The notes under the pieces are model-generated. The model did no database searches, was not told where the DNA came from, and saw only the letters and a program-made list of their open reading frames with translations. Position numbers and translations under genes: made by a program. From Theobroma cacao (taxonomy: Eukaryota > Streptophyta > Magnoliopsida > Malvales > Malvaceae), in the NCBI RefSeq assembly GCF_000208745.1, contig NC_030855.1:10167156-10231155 (forward strand): DNA of 64,000 nucleotides, given 5' to 3'. The stretch's first letter is position 1; each line of letters starts with the position of its first letter. Shown one piece after another: positions 14,401 through 29,400 of the stretch.

Positions 14401-17400
14401 TTTGTTTTTACATGATACAAACTGGTATTATTCATCAATCTTGTATTTTTACTCTTTAGCAAAATGTAGTAGAAAGAAAAAATAGTTATCTTATGGAAGT
14501 TGCTAGAGCCTTAATGTTTCAAATGAGGGTTCCTAAAGGTTTTTTAGGCTAAGGCTGTTCATACTGCTGCTTGTCTTATTAATTGCATGCCTTCCTTTGT
14601 TCTTCAAGGCCAAACACCATATTATATCTTGTCTCCAAACCAGTCCTTATTTCCAATACCTCCCAACGTATTTGGTTGTCCTTGTTTTGTTTAGGATATG
14701 CAACCCCATGTTAGTAATGTATATTCTTAGATTACCCACGAAAATAAAAAGGTTATCGTTGTTACTCACTAAAGTTGGGCAAGTATCTTGTTTCTCGTGA
14801 TGTCACATTCTTTGAGAATAGTCCTTTCTTTGCTAGTCCTCCTTCCTTTGTTTCTGAGACTGAGCTAGTAGATTTCTTGATTTAGACAGTGAGTACTCCT
14901 AGTCTTGATACTCCATCTAGTTCATCTCGACCTCTTATCACACAGCTGTACACCTGTCGTCATGGCACTGATGCAGCAGTTCCTCAACCCGTAGATACGA
15001 TGTCAGATTCACTTCTTGTACCGACTTCTATGTCATTAGATTCTGACCTTGATCTCCTTATTGCTCTTCGAAAAGGTAAACGTCAATGCACTCATTCCAT
15101 CTCTCTTTTGTGTCTTATGACCATCTTTCTCATTCCTTTGTTGCTTCTCTTGATTCAGTTTCACAACACGGTATTCATGATCTTAAGGTTTTTCTTCAAG
15201 CAAAATTTCAAACAAAAGACTTGGGTTCCTTAAAATACTTTCTAGGGATTAAAGTGACTCGCTCCAAAAAGGGTATATTTCTCTCCCAAAGGAAGTATGT
15301 TGTAGAGTTGCTCAAAGATGTTGGATTGCTCAGAGAAAAGCCTTGTGAGACTCCTATACACTCAAGTGTGAAGGTTATAGCAAGAGACAGGGAGGCATTT
15401 GCAGATCTTGAAAAATATAGAAGATTGGTTCGTAAATTGAATTATATGACAATGACTCGTCCTGATATTTCTTTTCCAATGTGTAGGAAGTCAATTCATG
15501 TCAGCACTTACTATTATTCATTAGGATGCTTTGGTTCGTATTCTAAAGTATTTAAAACGGACACTAGGCAAAGGGGTTGTATATGGAGATCATGGACATA
15601 CTCGAGTTGACGGCTTTACTAATGCTGATTAGGCAGAGTCACAGATGATACGAAATCTACTATAGGATCTTTTGTGTTTGTGGCAAGAAATTTGGTATCA
15701 TGGAAGAGTAAGAAGCAGAATGTGGTAGCAAGGTCTAGTGTAGAGTCTAAGTACCGCACTATGGCACAAACTACTTGTGAGCTTATGTGGATTCGTCATT
15801 TGTTCATCTCCTATGAGAATGTGATGTGATAATCAAGCAACTATGCATATTTCCTCTAATCCAGTGTTTCATGAAAGGTCAAAACATATTGAGGTTGATT
15901 GTCATTTTGTATGAGTGAAGATTCAACAGAAATTGATATCTAGGCCCTATGTAAGCATGGGAGAGCAATTAGCAAATTTGTTTATTAAGAATCTTTCTCG
16001 AGTTAGAATAGATTATATTTGTAACAAACTGGGCATGATCAATATCTATGCTCTAGCTTGAAGGGGAAGTGTTAAAGGATGATATATATTGTAATGTGTT
16101 AGGGCTATTGTAGGTTTAAGGCTATTTTAGTCTTTTCATATTCTCTATTCTATTATAAATAGAATAGCCACATAGTGGAAATAGACCTCTATCAAATATA
16201 TGGAAGTAGTTTACAGCATTTTTTTTATCTTACCTCATATGCATAATTATTTGAGGGCTTTTTATTATTGCCTTACATGGAAACAATCTTGAATCTCTTG
16301 TCCAATATTTAATATATTTTTCCCCTTGCCTATGAGAATTCTGAACTTGGAAGAATAATTTTCTAGGAACCGAGTCAAAGGAAAAGATTAAACAGCTAAT
16401 TTCACCCATAATAAATGAGTTCCCACAATGTACACAGAGAAGGGTATCGTCAACAGCATAAACATGCACAACTTTGCATATGCCTTATTCAGGAAGTGTA
16501 CACTAAATAGGACTTTCTCTGAAAAAATTAGAGCCCGATAGCATTTTGGTTGCACCACTTCAAAACATGCTATAGAATTGTGATGCAAGGCAGCTTGGAG
16601 GGCTAGGGTTTATGATAATAATAATAATCTGAAAATTCTTAAGAAAACATAGAAACAAAATAAAAAAAAAAGGGAATTAAGAATAGAGAAGATACTTAAG
16701 TTTCACATCAGAGGTCGTTGATTGTGTCACATAACCAAGAAGAAAGGAAACCTAAGCATCAAATCTGGGGTTCCTCAAAAGTCACACCTAAGGTTGATTG
16801 CATCACATAATCACAATAGTGAAAAATCTCTTACAATAATCTGTCTCCAAAAGAATACATTGATAATTATATATTAGCTACTACCAACCCTAATCCCAAA
16901 AGAACTAGAACTCCAATTCCAAGTAGGGCTTTAAAGAAAATACTTTAGATTCCAATAACTAACAAACTTGACGCTAAAAAACAAATCCTAATAGGATAAG
17001 GAAAAATTAACTAACATACGAAACCCTAATAATATAAATGTAAAATATCAAATATAACTATAGATCTATAAAATATCACAATTAAGCCCCATAAATACAA
17101 CAAAGTAACAAAATAAACTCTTAAATAAGCTAATCCTTCAATTAGCTTCTCTGCATTCTTCATCAAATCCTTCTAAAACATAGGACCAATCAAATGATTT
17201 ACCTCTGTTGCATTCTTATTATGGAACTAAGATACCAATATGCCTATATACATTTTAGAGCAGCATCTCAAACACCAAACATCATGACAGAAATGAACTC
17301 CATTCCCACCTCCAACCTCAGAATGTCCCACCGACCTATGATATTCTTGCACAAACTCCAATTGAGACTCAACCTTTTGAGAAGTCCACTGGCAGTGGCA

Positions 17401-20400
17401 TTCACAATACAAATAAAATATACTAAAGTTTAATGCTGCATAAAACCATCTATTACTCATGCCAGAAATTCAATTTAGAGTCAGGCCAAGGACATCAGTT
17501 TTGAAAGCTTGATTAGCTTAAAACCAGTAACTCCCACATTGATTGAATCAAGTCCTCATTGAAACTAATTATAGTTAGCTACATGAATCTTTCTCCACCA
17601 CTTTGCTTGAATACATGTTCTCAACACGATAAATAGAACAATGCTGCATGGACTCATATATGATCTCTAACATAGATACGTGTCAAGATGCCCTACTTAC
17701 ATTTTATTCAGTTTCAGACTGGCAGTGTACGATACAAGATTCCAAAAGTAGGATATCAGTTGTGTAGTCTATGTTTCTTATGATAATTTCATGAAACGTC
17801 AATAAATAAGATATCTTGTTTAAATTAGGATTTTCTTATGGAACTTTTCTTAAAAATACTCATTTTCAACTTGCATTAATTTTAAGTGATTGTCTTAAAA
17901 AGCTCAAGCCCATAAACTGAAGGTGGAATGTGTATAACCACCAGCAGGCAAAAGATTCGATGTGTCTGAGACAATCCTTTTCGAAGCCCAATTTTGAAGG
18001 GAAAATGAACAAAATCTGGACTAGGAGTCAATTCCTAATTCAAGCCCAATTTGGAAGAATAAGCTAGCTGGCATACAAATGTGCCATAAAACCCTTTTTC
18101 TCTTCTCCTTAAACATGCCACACTGCATAAACTCCTTCCCACTTGCCAGATATAAGACCTGCCTCTCTCCTCTTTACCTTTCCAGTTACCATTTAATGAT
18201 ATTTCACAAAGGCTCAGATTTGCCACTGCCTTTTCAAACCAAGTGCATATCTGACAAAGCAAGAAAGCCCAACTCTCATAAACAATGGAGTGTCATAGCT
18301 TCCACGGTGCATTCAATCGAAATGAATCCAGAAATTTCCCTCTACCTTTCCCATCTCCACCTCTTGTTTTAATCACCTTGGTGTGAAGAAGCCAAGTCCA
18401 ACACCCAGAATATTCCCCCTTTCCCCCACCCACCCCAACTGTGTCATGTCCACTGACACAGGTATGGCACCCTAAAACAGCAAGTCCATGTTATGTAGCA
18501 TAGATATCAGATACTTCACTACTGATTCTACATATTAGTTTTTTCAATCCATTTTTAAGCCTTTTCTTGCCTCTATTCTAATTTACCAATTTCCCACAAC
18601 GACAAATGCTCACCGTGTCATACATGAATTCATTTCCTGCTACTCCTTTAATTCTGTCTAAATCATGCTTATTTACAGAGCTGGTCCAGCCTCAGAGAAA
18701 TTAGGATGATTTTAGTTGGTAAACAGCCACTATAAAATGATAATTAAACTCTACAAGCATTAAGAAACGAAGTAATCTCAGAGAAAGAAAGGGGTGCAAG
18801 ATTAAGAAAAAATTACCAGAATATGTCCACTTGATATTTGCCAATGAAAGCAGATATTCTGCTGATGTTAGCATAAACTCATTTTCAAGTTTTTCAATAT
18901 CAACATAAAATTGCAGCCTCTGAGCTCGTACATCATTACCAGCTGCAGCAGCAAAAAGGAACATATTAAACAAGTTCATGCACAATTTCAAAAATTATTT
19001 GACTACTTTGAACAAATGAAGAGATAGAACAAAGTACCAAATTGGTAAGTTATGCCTATAATGCTAAGATAAACATATGCTAGTTATGAAGACAACAAAA
19101 ATGAGAACATCACAGAATAATGAAGCTCTTTGTTGATGCAATAATTACACTGTTCTTTGACTGTCCTTTTGGCCTTTTTACTAGGATAATGATCATTCTG
19201 AAGAGGATGTCCCTCAGGTAGGGAATCAATCCACGCATAAGCAGGATGGACAAGATGCAGGGCATTGACAGCAGCAGAAAGTGCATTCAGCCTCTCATGC
19301 AGTGTAACTGACATATGCTGCTGATCTTTCAGAATTGACTCAGTTCGTAAACGAGCAGAATACAGATATATGTAACTTGCTGCCCTTCGCCAATTATGTC
19401 GGTGCATTTCAAATGCATAAAGCAATTTGTATGGATTTGGCTTTGCCAAGATATCTGTACGCTCCGCCTACAAATTATAGCGCAAAGGATGCCTAAGAGA
19501 TCAATGTGCAAGAAAGAAAATAAAATCAAGAATAGAAGCGAATGAAGTTCAATCTCTGAGCAAGTATTAGATACCTTCCATGCAAGTTCTTGCTCAATCT
19601 TATCTGCTAAACCAATGAAGGGCAATTGACCATTGCAGAGAATCTGCAGTACAGAGAAAGGAGAAAAGAGTTGTTGATAAGTAACTTGTCAAGTGATTTG
19701 TTATCCACAGGCACACAAAATAAATTGGCCTCTTAGGAATGATAAAGCAAATACTGCAAAAATGGTATGGCAAATGAAGATGACAATTTGTGACACAGCA
19801 AGCAAAAATGGTACAATAAATGAAACAGCAAAAGAGAAAAGTTGCAATTCCCTATAAAAATTTACATCCTTTAAGGCTGATAACCATCATGAAAACCTTT
19901 CGTGATTTTCGTTGATGCAAAGCAATGATTTTCAAACAAATTGAAATGTCAACTCTTTCTTTCCTGAATTCTTTTAGGCTTTTTGTTCTTAGGATGTTGT
20001 CAAAAAGGCATTGAAATTAGCCATCAAGCATAGTGCAATACTTGAGCTTGGAACTAGCCATGTACAGACTACGACAAAATATGCATGATGCAGAACTCTG
20101 AGACAGAATAGTTGGAACAAAGAAAACAGCGAAATGGGTAAGAGAACCTTTATTGCTCCACGTTCATAAAGAACAATTATAAAGCGCCTTAAGCAGATGT
20201 ACTTGCTCTCCTCGTCTGGATTTGAAAGTATTGCACAGTATGCATCATTCAGGAGATTAAGATCTAAAGTGAACTTGAAAAGATTTGCCCAAAGACGTCC
20301 TTTGATGGTAGTTGCTGATTCATTAGATGGATCTCTCTCATAGCCATCACCTCTAAGGTTAAGAGCATCGACTTGCTCCAGTGCAGCAAGAGCAAATTGG

Positions 20401-23400
20401 CAAGCACCTTCACTAATGTTATATTGCTCAAATAACTGCATTGCCCATTGATAATAATGAAGCTTCCATGCAGCAGATACATGACCATCTGGACCAGAAA
20501 AATTAAAATCATCTATTTGCTCAAGATATTAAATTGTCCTATTTTCTTTGGAAACAACGACATTCTTAGGATAAACTCACTAAAACCAAGATACAGCAAC
20601 CCTGATTCCTGAGATAAACTCTGCAAGGCCTGGGAGGCTCCTTCTCCTGATGCAGCTCTGCATAGAACAAAGCACCGACAACTCAGCTGAGGCATAAATA
20701 AAGTAACTGAATGATAATATACAAGCAAAATCCAGTACAACACCTGATGTGAATACTCATATCTAATCCAAACAGGATTTAGAGAAAAACAATATTTATC
20801 CTAGCATGAAACTCAGCTTAATTCAAGAAACTTGTTTCCAGTCCAAAAAAGAGTTATGGAAAGGAAATATTTGTCTAAGGCCAAATAAGAAAAAAATCTA
20901 CTAGATAATAGAGATAAACGCCATTTATCGAAGACCACGAGAGAGATCCGAACCCAAAGGCAAAAAAGACTTCCATTTTGTGCTCAAGTTCCTAAACAAA
21001 TCAGATTCATGTTTTATCTCCAGAGTTGCCTCCAAAAGAAATATTCACTAAAGATTAATACACACACACACACCAATGTGTTTAAAACTTTTATTGGTTG
21101 AAAACTAACATCCTTATTGACTACATTTCTAAAATGCCATGTTATATTCGTTAAGTATAATTATTCTTTATAATTATTAATTAATAATTGGATTTGTATT
21201 ATAGATAAGAAAGTGTTTTGATTAGATTGAATTACTTTCATAAGATAGGTTTACTTCTAATATAATAGTAATTTATTTAAATGATAAAAGGGTTTAACCT
21301 ATCATTGCTTTTCAATAAGGGTGTTATGGTTTATATTGAGTTGCTATAATTGATAAAATTTTCAATTCTAAGAATATTAAATTACTTATAAGTTAATATT
21401 ATAGAATTTCAATTATTTATGAATATTTTTAAAACTTATTTGAAGAAAAAGTATTGAAGGACTGAAAAATTAAATAATGTATGTATATGTATGTAGATTA
21501 ATTAGAAACATATTTAAAGAAAGTAGTATTGGAAGATTAGAATATGAAACAGCATTAAGAGGAAGGAAAAGGTTAAAAATCAATAGGATGAAGTAGCAAA
21601 AAAATAATGGAGATTAGGATGTAGCTGAATTATCAACTACCTGAAGAAACAGCAAACAGCTTCACAGACTTTCCTCTCTTTCAGGATTCCATGTAACCCA
21701 CGCTGTGTTTGAGCAAGAAGACAGCATCCAAGAATATGTTGAAGTAAGCACCAATCACCACTAGTATCTTGAATACTTCTGAATATCTTCTCCCCTCTTG
21801 CCTTGGCCTCAACAGTAGTAAGCAGGTACTTTGACAGGGTCAAATAAATTTCAGATAAACTCTCATAATATAAATTTTTAATGTAGAAAAGTCATCATTG
21901 TAAGAAATTGATGGCAAACCTCAACAGCATCATATTGGCCATGCCTAAGAAGGACAATTGCTAATTCAGTTGAGCGCCTCAAGAAGGAAGAGGAAACTTC
22001 CCCAGTATTTCCCCAAACAATCCAGCTAGTGAACTTCTGCACTGAACTAATAACGTCATGTGGATCAGGGAGACATCCTAAAGAAAGACATCTCTCATAT
22101 CCAGAGGAACTTTGACTATTTAGTAGAAGTAAAGAGGCTAATGTGAAATCACATTTCCCGAGTTTCTCAATCCATGATCTTTTATTGATGTTGTTATCTG
22201 AAACATTGGTAGAAACACGGCAACTAGCAAGTCAACCAGCAAGTAATAAGAAATTCTTCTCTCACAAATTACAATAGTGACACTGTTATGTGGTGATGAT
22301 TGCTGGTTAGCTATAGCAATTCAACCCAAGACCATAAGAAACTTACCAATCTGTAGCAATGAAAGTTGAGAACTAAAATCTTCAGTTGCAGGTGATTCTG
22401 ATGGTGTTGTGCTAAAGAAGAGAATGATAAGCCACTCAGAAATAATTTCGTCAATCATTGGAACCAGCTCAAGTTGTATTCTAGATATGTCATCATGCGT
22501 CATGTTAATCTGGATTGAAAAAGAACTTTCAGATATCTGAATGTTAATAAAACTCATCATTTGTTTAAAAAGCCAACAAGATAAATGCATACAAATGTAT
22601 ATTAAGTCAAGAAACTAATAAAATTTGATTTGAGTGATTATATTTTGGGCATGTTGCTTCTGATGCTTGTCACTTGAAAAGGGAAAGACAATATGTCAAA
22701 ACGAAGAAAACTGAATAAACAACTCAACTTGTTATGCACATAATACAAGTCTAAGATTAATTTACCACTGTTAAGAATGGTGACTTTTCAACATAATAAC
22801 AATACCTCTGTAGAAATATTGCTCTCAAATCTCAGACTTGCTACTGCTAAGTTCCTATTAAAAGGGTGTCCAAACCAACAACCAAATACAATGTCAACAT
22901 ACAAGATACACAGTCAGCAACTGTTCAGAAAGGAGACAGTTCAAGATAATAATTATGTCTCTGTAGAAATTTTCTACTCAAATCTCACATTTGCTACTGC
23001 TTGGTGTCCTCTCAAAAGTGTGTCTAAAGTCTAAACTAGAAACCATACACAATGTCATTTGTTAATAAATTTTATTCATCACTAACAATAAAAACCACCA
23101 CAATTTCATTACTAAGAAAAGGCTTGACCCATCACTACTGCTGTGTGTGTGTACATTCTTTTCCTTCATGAATGAAATGGAACTCAAGCAGAAAGTTCTT
23201 CTAGGGCGCATCATGGAGCATTCGAGTTAAAATAGAGAAAGAGTAGAGAAAATGTACAAGATAGGTTTTTCAATTAAGGTGCATTATGGAAGAGAAAATG
23301 AAGAGATTATACGAGGGTCAGAATTCTACCACTTTCCCTGCATTTGTTGAGTAACAAAAGAAAATGATAATTTTTAACAAAAAGAAATTATAAAGTCGAA

Positions 23401-26400
23401 GTGTATAACGAAATAACAGATTTCATTTTCTTTCTCTTATCATTCCCTCAAATTAGCTATATTCCAGACATCTAAGTTACATCTTTTTTTTTTTTTGGAT
23501 TTGGGGAAGGGGGATTCGAACCCTGATCTTTAAGTAGGGAGATCATGCACCAACTAACAAACCAAATGCTCGGGTGCTATTGAAATCTTTTTATGATTTG
23601 TCTCTAACAAAATAAAATGAGATATAGGGTTTGTCATACTAAAGTACAACAGAAAGATATCAATAGCATAAAAAGTTCTTGAGAACTTTCACTGTACCTT
23701 TGGAATGAACTTAAATTTCTTAATAGCATCATGGATCCCCATCTTACCTTGAAGTACTAGTGTTCATTAAGCATAGTTGCTTCATCAGGCTGCAAGTGCG
23801 CCCTTAATTAGTCACATGCCAACCTTATGATTTAGGACAGCAATGAAGGAAACTTCTTTCAAAGCCGAATAAGGTTCGAATTAGTCTTTGAAGGGGTATG
23901 AAGTACATATGGATTTAGGGACTGAATTTATCCAGCGAGGATAAGTATATTGTTTAGGTGAAGTAATCACTAGTTGATGCAGGTTTTAAAAAAGAGTCTT
24001 TTTCAAGCATGTGAAGCAGATAATTTTTAGATCTGATTTATGGTTATAGAGGGCTAAAAAATTAAAAGCCAGAAAAAGAATCCCAAATCAACAATAATGT
24101 TAGTTAAGCAAGACTTGTAGTAAAGGCTTGGTACATGACTTTTCTTTTTAAGTTTTGCTTCAACCAAATGGATGGATGTAACCCCAAGTATCAGTTTGTA
24201 CATTATGAGATTAGTGGTACATTACTAGTATACCCAATCCCTCCTCTCCTCTCGTCCTCCATCCCCCTTCTCCCCTAAAAAATGTGCAAATATCACTAAA
24301 AAATTGCTAATTTCTAGGAAAATAAGAATCCATCAATAAAGACAAAATAAAATAGCCCCTAACAAAAAAAAGGGGAGGGGGTGGGGAATCCTTCAACTAA
24401 AAGGACTGTCTCATTTCTCCAACTAGCATTCCTTAGTCCATGCACAATATTTAGAACAAAGGTTTCGGTATGGCAAATTAGACAAAGGCAAAATGTACGA
24501 AAAAGCAACTCTCCCCAATGATGCAAAGCATTAAAATTTCTGGGGAAAAATGATAAAATACCTATGAAAAACAAACAAAAAAAAGACATGTACTAACTAT
24601 ACGTAACAAAGTTCTTAAAACATATAATTCATCATCAACCTCTAGTTCTATCTCTAACAAGTTACAAATCGACAATATTGCCATATATATTCTTGTCAAA
24701 TAAAGATGTATATTCCTTCGCAATTGGAAGCAAAACTCGTTAAAAAGAAACGAAATTAAGAAATTATGGAGCTAACCAACTAAGGAACACCTTTGCTCTT
24801 TAAGAAGCTCACCTAGGCCCACAAAAAAAAAAAAAAAAAGGGACTGCACCTTGGTACAGGTGCCTCACCTAAAGGTGAAGCTCATTCACTGATTTGCACT
24901 TTGCCTAGTGCTTATGCGTGTATCTTAACTATTATCCTATTTCAAGATTTATATGGAAAACAACTATGGCTACTTCGGTGTGTACCTAAAGAAATGAAAA
25001 TTACTGATTTCCAAATGATTTCCTTTTCAAAACAGATGGTCCTAAAAGTTCCATCTTATTCTTTTTCTTATTTTATTTTAGAAAGGGAAAGCATTCTTTA
25101 CTAAATAAAGTCTAATAAAGTTGCAATCTTTTAGAAGCATCATTATCTCTTAAACAGCAATCTCATAAACCTTTAAAAGCAGTTCATTAAGCTCCAACAG
25201 CGTGACAAACACAAAAATAGCCTCCCAGACCTCCTCTTGGATCACACAGAGAAAACCAATGTAAACTTTAAAATGATCACATATCAAGAATTCCTTCAGA
25301 AGATACATAATGAGGTAAATTCTCTTCTCTGTGGAAACTATGACTAAGTCAGACACAAGTGCACAACTGAAAAGCAGGGCTGTGCATCCAATCTAATTTC
25401 TTTCATAACAAATTGGTAGAGAACAAAATACAAGAGAAAAAGCAACAACTGACCTGCCCACCAATGTTCATCAGATAGCTTACAAAAAGAAGGATGTCCA
25501 ATGCAGACTCAAACATAAACTTTGCAATCTGGCAGGAAGCCTGGACCAAGATGGAATTGTTTAGACAAGATAATGTTTCAGCACCTGGATTCTGTGTAAA
25601 TTTTTGAGGGACAAGAAACTGTAGATAGCTCTCTATGACATCCAAGACTTTTTTCCAAGAGGCAGCTTTTTTGCACAGAACATGAAGAGATACTAGCATG
25701 TCAACAGAGAATTTTCTTAGATTTTTATGATCTATCAGCTCCCTCTCCCAAGCAACATCAGCCCCAAGACCAGACACATGGCCTACTCCTGTTGATGAAC
25801 CATATCCAGTTTCTAAAATCTTCACCAAGCGAGGAATAATCTCTTCAGATGAAATAATCTGTCTACCAACAAATGATTCATAAAAAATAAAAGAAGCTGT
25901 TTTGCCCAATTGTTGGCTAATGTTAATGACACATCTGAGCACTTCGAAAAGAATCTCACGATCAGAACTGTCATCAAATAAATCCAATCCAAAGCTAACA
26001 AGATCACCAAGATCTTCTGACAATCCTAGCAGAATAAGAAAGCATGAAAGTATATACTGAAACGGTTAAAATAAGAAAGTAGGGTGTGTAAGCCAAGTAC
26101 ACTTTAAATTGTAGCTCATGAACAGAAAGATCTCTATCATACCATCAATTAGTAGCTCAGCATTTTCCAAACCACGAAACAAAGACACTGAATGTTTTCT
26201 GATTAAACCAACAGCGCCTGAGGTAGACTGTACAATCAAACAATATGGAGCATTGTTTTTACACCAGCATTCAAAATAGCGACAACAAAAATTTTTCCAT
26301 CCTTGGAAGATTGATATAGGACTTTCAGCAATACTCTGACAAAAAAATTTCAAAAGTTAGAACCCGACAAGAAATCCAGGGAACATAAGATTTGCTACAG

Positions 26401-29400
26401 AGGAACAAAGACTGCAACAATGAAGCAAAGCAAACCTCATGTTCAACAAGTGAAAGAATTTCCTTTTTGAGTCCATCAACAGTTAAGGACTGAAACTCAT
26501 TATCAGTCCAATGCTTGCGATAATCTAGAAAAGTTGCACGTAGAACTATATTTTGGCAAACCCCAGGATGAAGAAGCCTGCGTAGGAAAATGGAAGATAC
26601 AAATGGCACAATATGGTCCTGCAAAATTTAAAAAAAAAAAAAAAAGATGTTGTAAGCAGCATATCTGTGACAAACATTTATTGGAGTACAAAAAAAAAAG
26701 AAACAAAAATGAAAAACAAACCAAGCACAACAAAGAACTGAAAGTAGAAGTAAAACAAAAGCGTTAAAATTTTTTAATATAAAAAGGGGATCAAGTAAGA
26801 AGCAATGTGCTAGATTCTGATGCTGTGGACAGATATAAAAGAAAAGAAACTAAGCAGTAGGCAGTCAATAGAACATAAATACAAAAAACAGCTCCACCAC
26901 AAAAGTCCACCAAGAAAGCAACATAGAAGGCAGCACCTTTCCAGATGAAAAAATTGAACGGGCTATTGATATAAGATCATCTGAAGTATGTTCCAAACTC
27001 TGAAACAGCTGGTCTGCAATAAATTCTTCCTGTAAAGCATAACAGTGTGCTTCTTCCCTGGCAGTAAGGTTATAGAAAAAAGTTTAGCGTAAATAGTTAG
27101 TACTGTGAAAAATCCAGCAATCACCAAATTCCTAAGGGAAAACACTACAGCACCAATGTGCTTGTTTGTGTGTGCTTTAGCCGTATCTATGACTCTTGAC
27201 TGCATTTTGTGCTAAATGAACACACACACACACACACAGAGGGGCCACCAACTATGAAAGTTTAATCAAGAATGTAAAGCATACATATAACAAACACATC
27301 TTCAGAAACAAAATGCTTCACAAATTATAGCCACAATAAGTCTACACATGAGTATTACATAATCATGCAGCAGAATAAATTATGGTAAAACCATGCATTA
27401 GAGTAAAATAGATTGCTGGTTAGGCATGTGAAATCTCACGTGGTACTACTTCTGTGGAACAAGTGGTGATATCCCAATCCATTGTCTTTTAATATCCAGA
27501 TCTTGTCTGAAGTAAGTTTGACATCAATGCATCCCCCCTGACAAAAGAGGAATAGTAAGATATCCAGGAAATAATTAAAACATCAATTTCAAATGAATAT
27601 TAGCAAAAGATAAAATATATGGAAAAACCAGTTTGTTACCTCATCCACAGGAAAACTTTTTACTGAAGAGCCAACTGACAAGATCATCCTGTCCCCCGTA
27701 CCATAGCAGAGACTATAAATATAAATCATCTCCATACCAACTTCCTTCAAAGTTAAGCCATGAAATCGATCAACATTGAAGCAAAGAGAGATGGCATAAT
27801 AAGCTAGAAATCAAACATATCTTTCAATTAAACTCAAAATCTTTTATAAAATGTCATACAAATATTAATTAATGTTTTTAGCATCTTTCATTTATCTTTT
27901 GTTATGTGTGCAGTGCTTGACAAAGCCAAAATCTTCAAGATAAAACTAAAACCATAAAAGAAGAATTCATTCGACTATGTGATGTAAGAGTTCAAATAAC
28001 CTAGAAATAGTGAGACCAAATGGCATCAAATGAAATGAGGAAAGTCAGCAGCCAAAATTGACAGATGTAATTGCTAGAAAATCTAGTAAGCAGCATTACG
28101 GAAGTTATATATATGTAATTGGAGGGTTTAATTGATAGGATTTGGCCTGTAATTTGTGTTGAGTTATGCTTTTAGAGGTATAAGGACTTGTTTGTGGCCA
28201 GAATTAGGAAGAATACAAGAAGTTACAGGTACTCTTCCTGTTATATGAACTGCATAAGACACTATAAAAACAGAAACTTAAAGAAAGAACAAGCCAAATG
28301 AGCAAGAAACAATTGCAATTTCTTTGACAAACTCAGTGAATAAATAGTCTCATTAAAAACCAACTCTACTGAATTGTTTAAAAAAAAAAAACAAAGATCA
28401 AAGACTTTTATGAATCTGATTGCACTAGAATTCTTAAAATCATTAAATTTAGGGAAAACACCCAACTCAAATAAGCTAATGGCCACAATAAGTACCTAAT
28501 ACTTTAACTATATTCTAAAAAATAAGCAATGACCACAGTCCCCAAAAATGCTTGTCTCTTTGTCATTGGATCTTACAATTCACCTTGTGACTCATTCCTT
28601 CAGTCAAGCATTCTCCGAATATCGATCAATCTATCACTCCATAACTGGCCACTCAATCATTCTCGGATTTTTGGTTATATGGTCACACTCGAGATTATTA
28701 TCTACTTCTGTAGCAGGCTTTTTGGACATTTTCTACGATTAGAAGGACAAACTATAACAACACAGTGTGTTTTGTAGCAGATAATGATGAGTTAATTTTC
28801 AATCCAGGACAGTATCGCAGATTAGTTGGGAAGTTAAACTACTTGTAGTTACTCAACCAGATATCTCTTTTGCAGTGAGTGTAGTTCATAAGTTTCTTGA
28901 TGCTCCATGAACCAGCCATCAATACATAGTAATATGCATCTTGAGGAATCTTAAGGGTGCTCCAAGACATGGTCTACTCTACAAATATCATGGCCAAACT
29001 TAGATTGAGGGTTATTCTGATGCACATTGCACTGGATGTCTGAAAGATAGTAAGTCTGTTACTATCTACGGTATAGTAGTTGGTTGAAATTTAGTATCCT
29101 GGAAAAGTAAGAAACATACTGCTATTGCAAGATCAAGTGCTGACCTGAATCAAAGAATAAAGCCAAGGCTCATACAGTCATACCACTTGTCAACTGATTT
29201 GGATGAAAAACTCAATATAAGAGCTTCAATTTGTGGCCTATAAATCTCATAAGTGACAACCAAAGCAACCATACACAATGCTTCCGATCCAGTGTCCCAT
29301 GAACGAATTAAGCGTATTGAAGTTGATTGTCGCATAGTCAGAGAAAGACTTTCAAGAATGAGATTCAAACAAGTTCAGTGAAATCTATGGATCAGTTAGC

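Larger units (their letters stand above)
12085..16215 (+). mobile_element. Degenerate short-LTR Copia retrotransposon in NUP160 intron 19
   Basis: A 4,131-bp element is bounded by two 146-bp LTRs (12085-12230 and 16070-16215) that start TGTTAAAG and end ACA, roughly 89% identical by eye. A sequence resembling the initiator-methionine primer-binding site (AGGATCAGAGCC) follows the 5' LTR, and a purine tract (GAAGGGGAAG) precedes the 3' LTR. Between them lie gag, protease, integrase, reverse transcriptase and RNase H remnants in the Copia order (integrase before RT). The flanks ATACT and GCATT do not match, so no intact target duplication was found. The element is antisense to NUP160. Length and LTR size suggest an Ale/Retrofit-like lineage, which is an inference. 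Confidence 0.9.

Noticed and set aside
12072..16220. GCATT as target duplication of the intron-19 Copia
   Set aside because: GCATT follows the 3' LTR directly, but the upstream copy is eight bases away from the 5' LTR; the adjacent flank is ATACT. Not accepted as a duplication.
22777..23034. 85-codon plus-strand ORF in NUP160 intron 11
   Set aside because: Internally repetitive because of an imperfect 153-bp DNA repeat; no coding evidence.
23513..23523. Functional tRNA gene
   Set aside because: A perfect B-box is present, but no cloverleaf or proper A-box spacing; the A-tract points to a SINE.
25150..25356. Possible extra NUP160 exon between exons 11 and 12
   Set aside because: Exon 11 joins exon 12 (22509) in phase and gives the expected family sequence; including this block would insert unrelated hydrophobic residues.
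28548..28742. Plus-strand ORF upstream of the intron-5 Copia remnant
   Set aside because: It does not align by eye with the RT region that should precede the recognised part; the remnant was started near 28770 instead.
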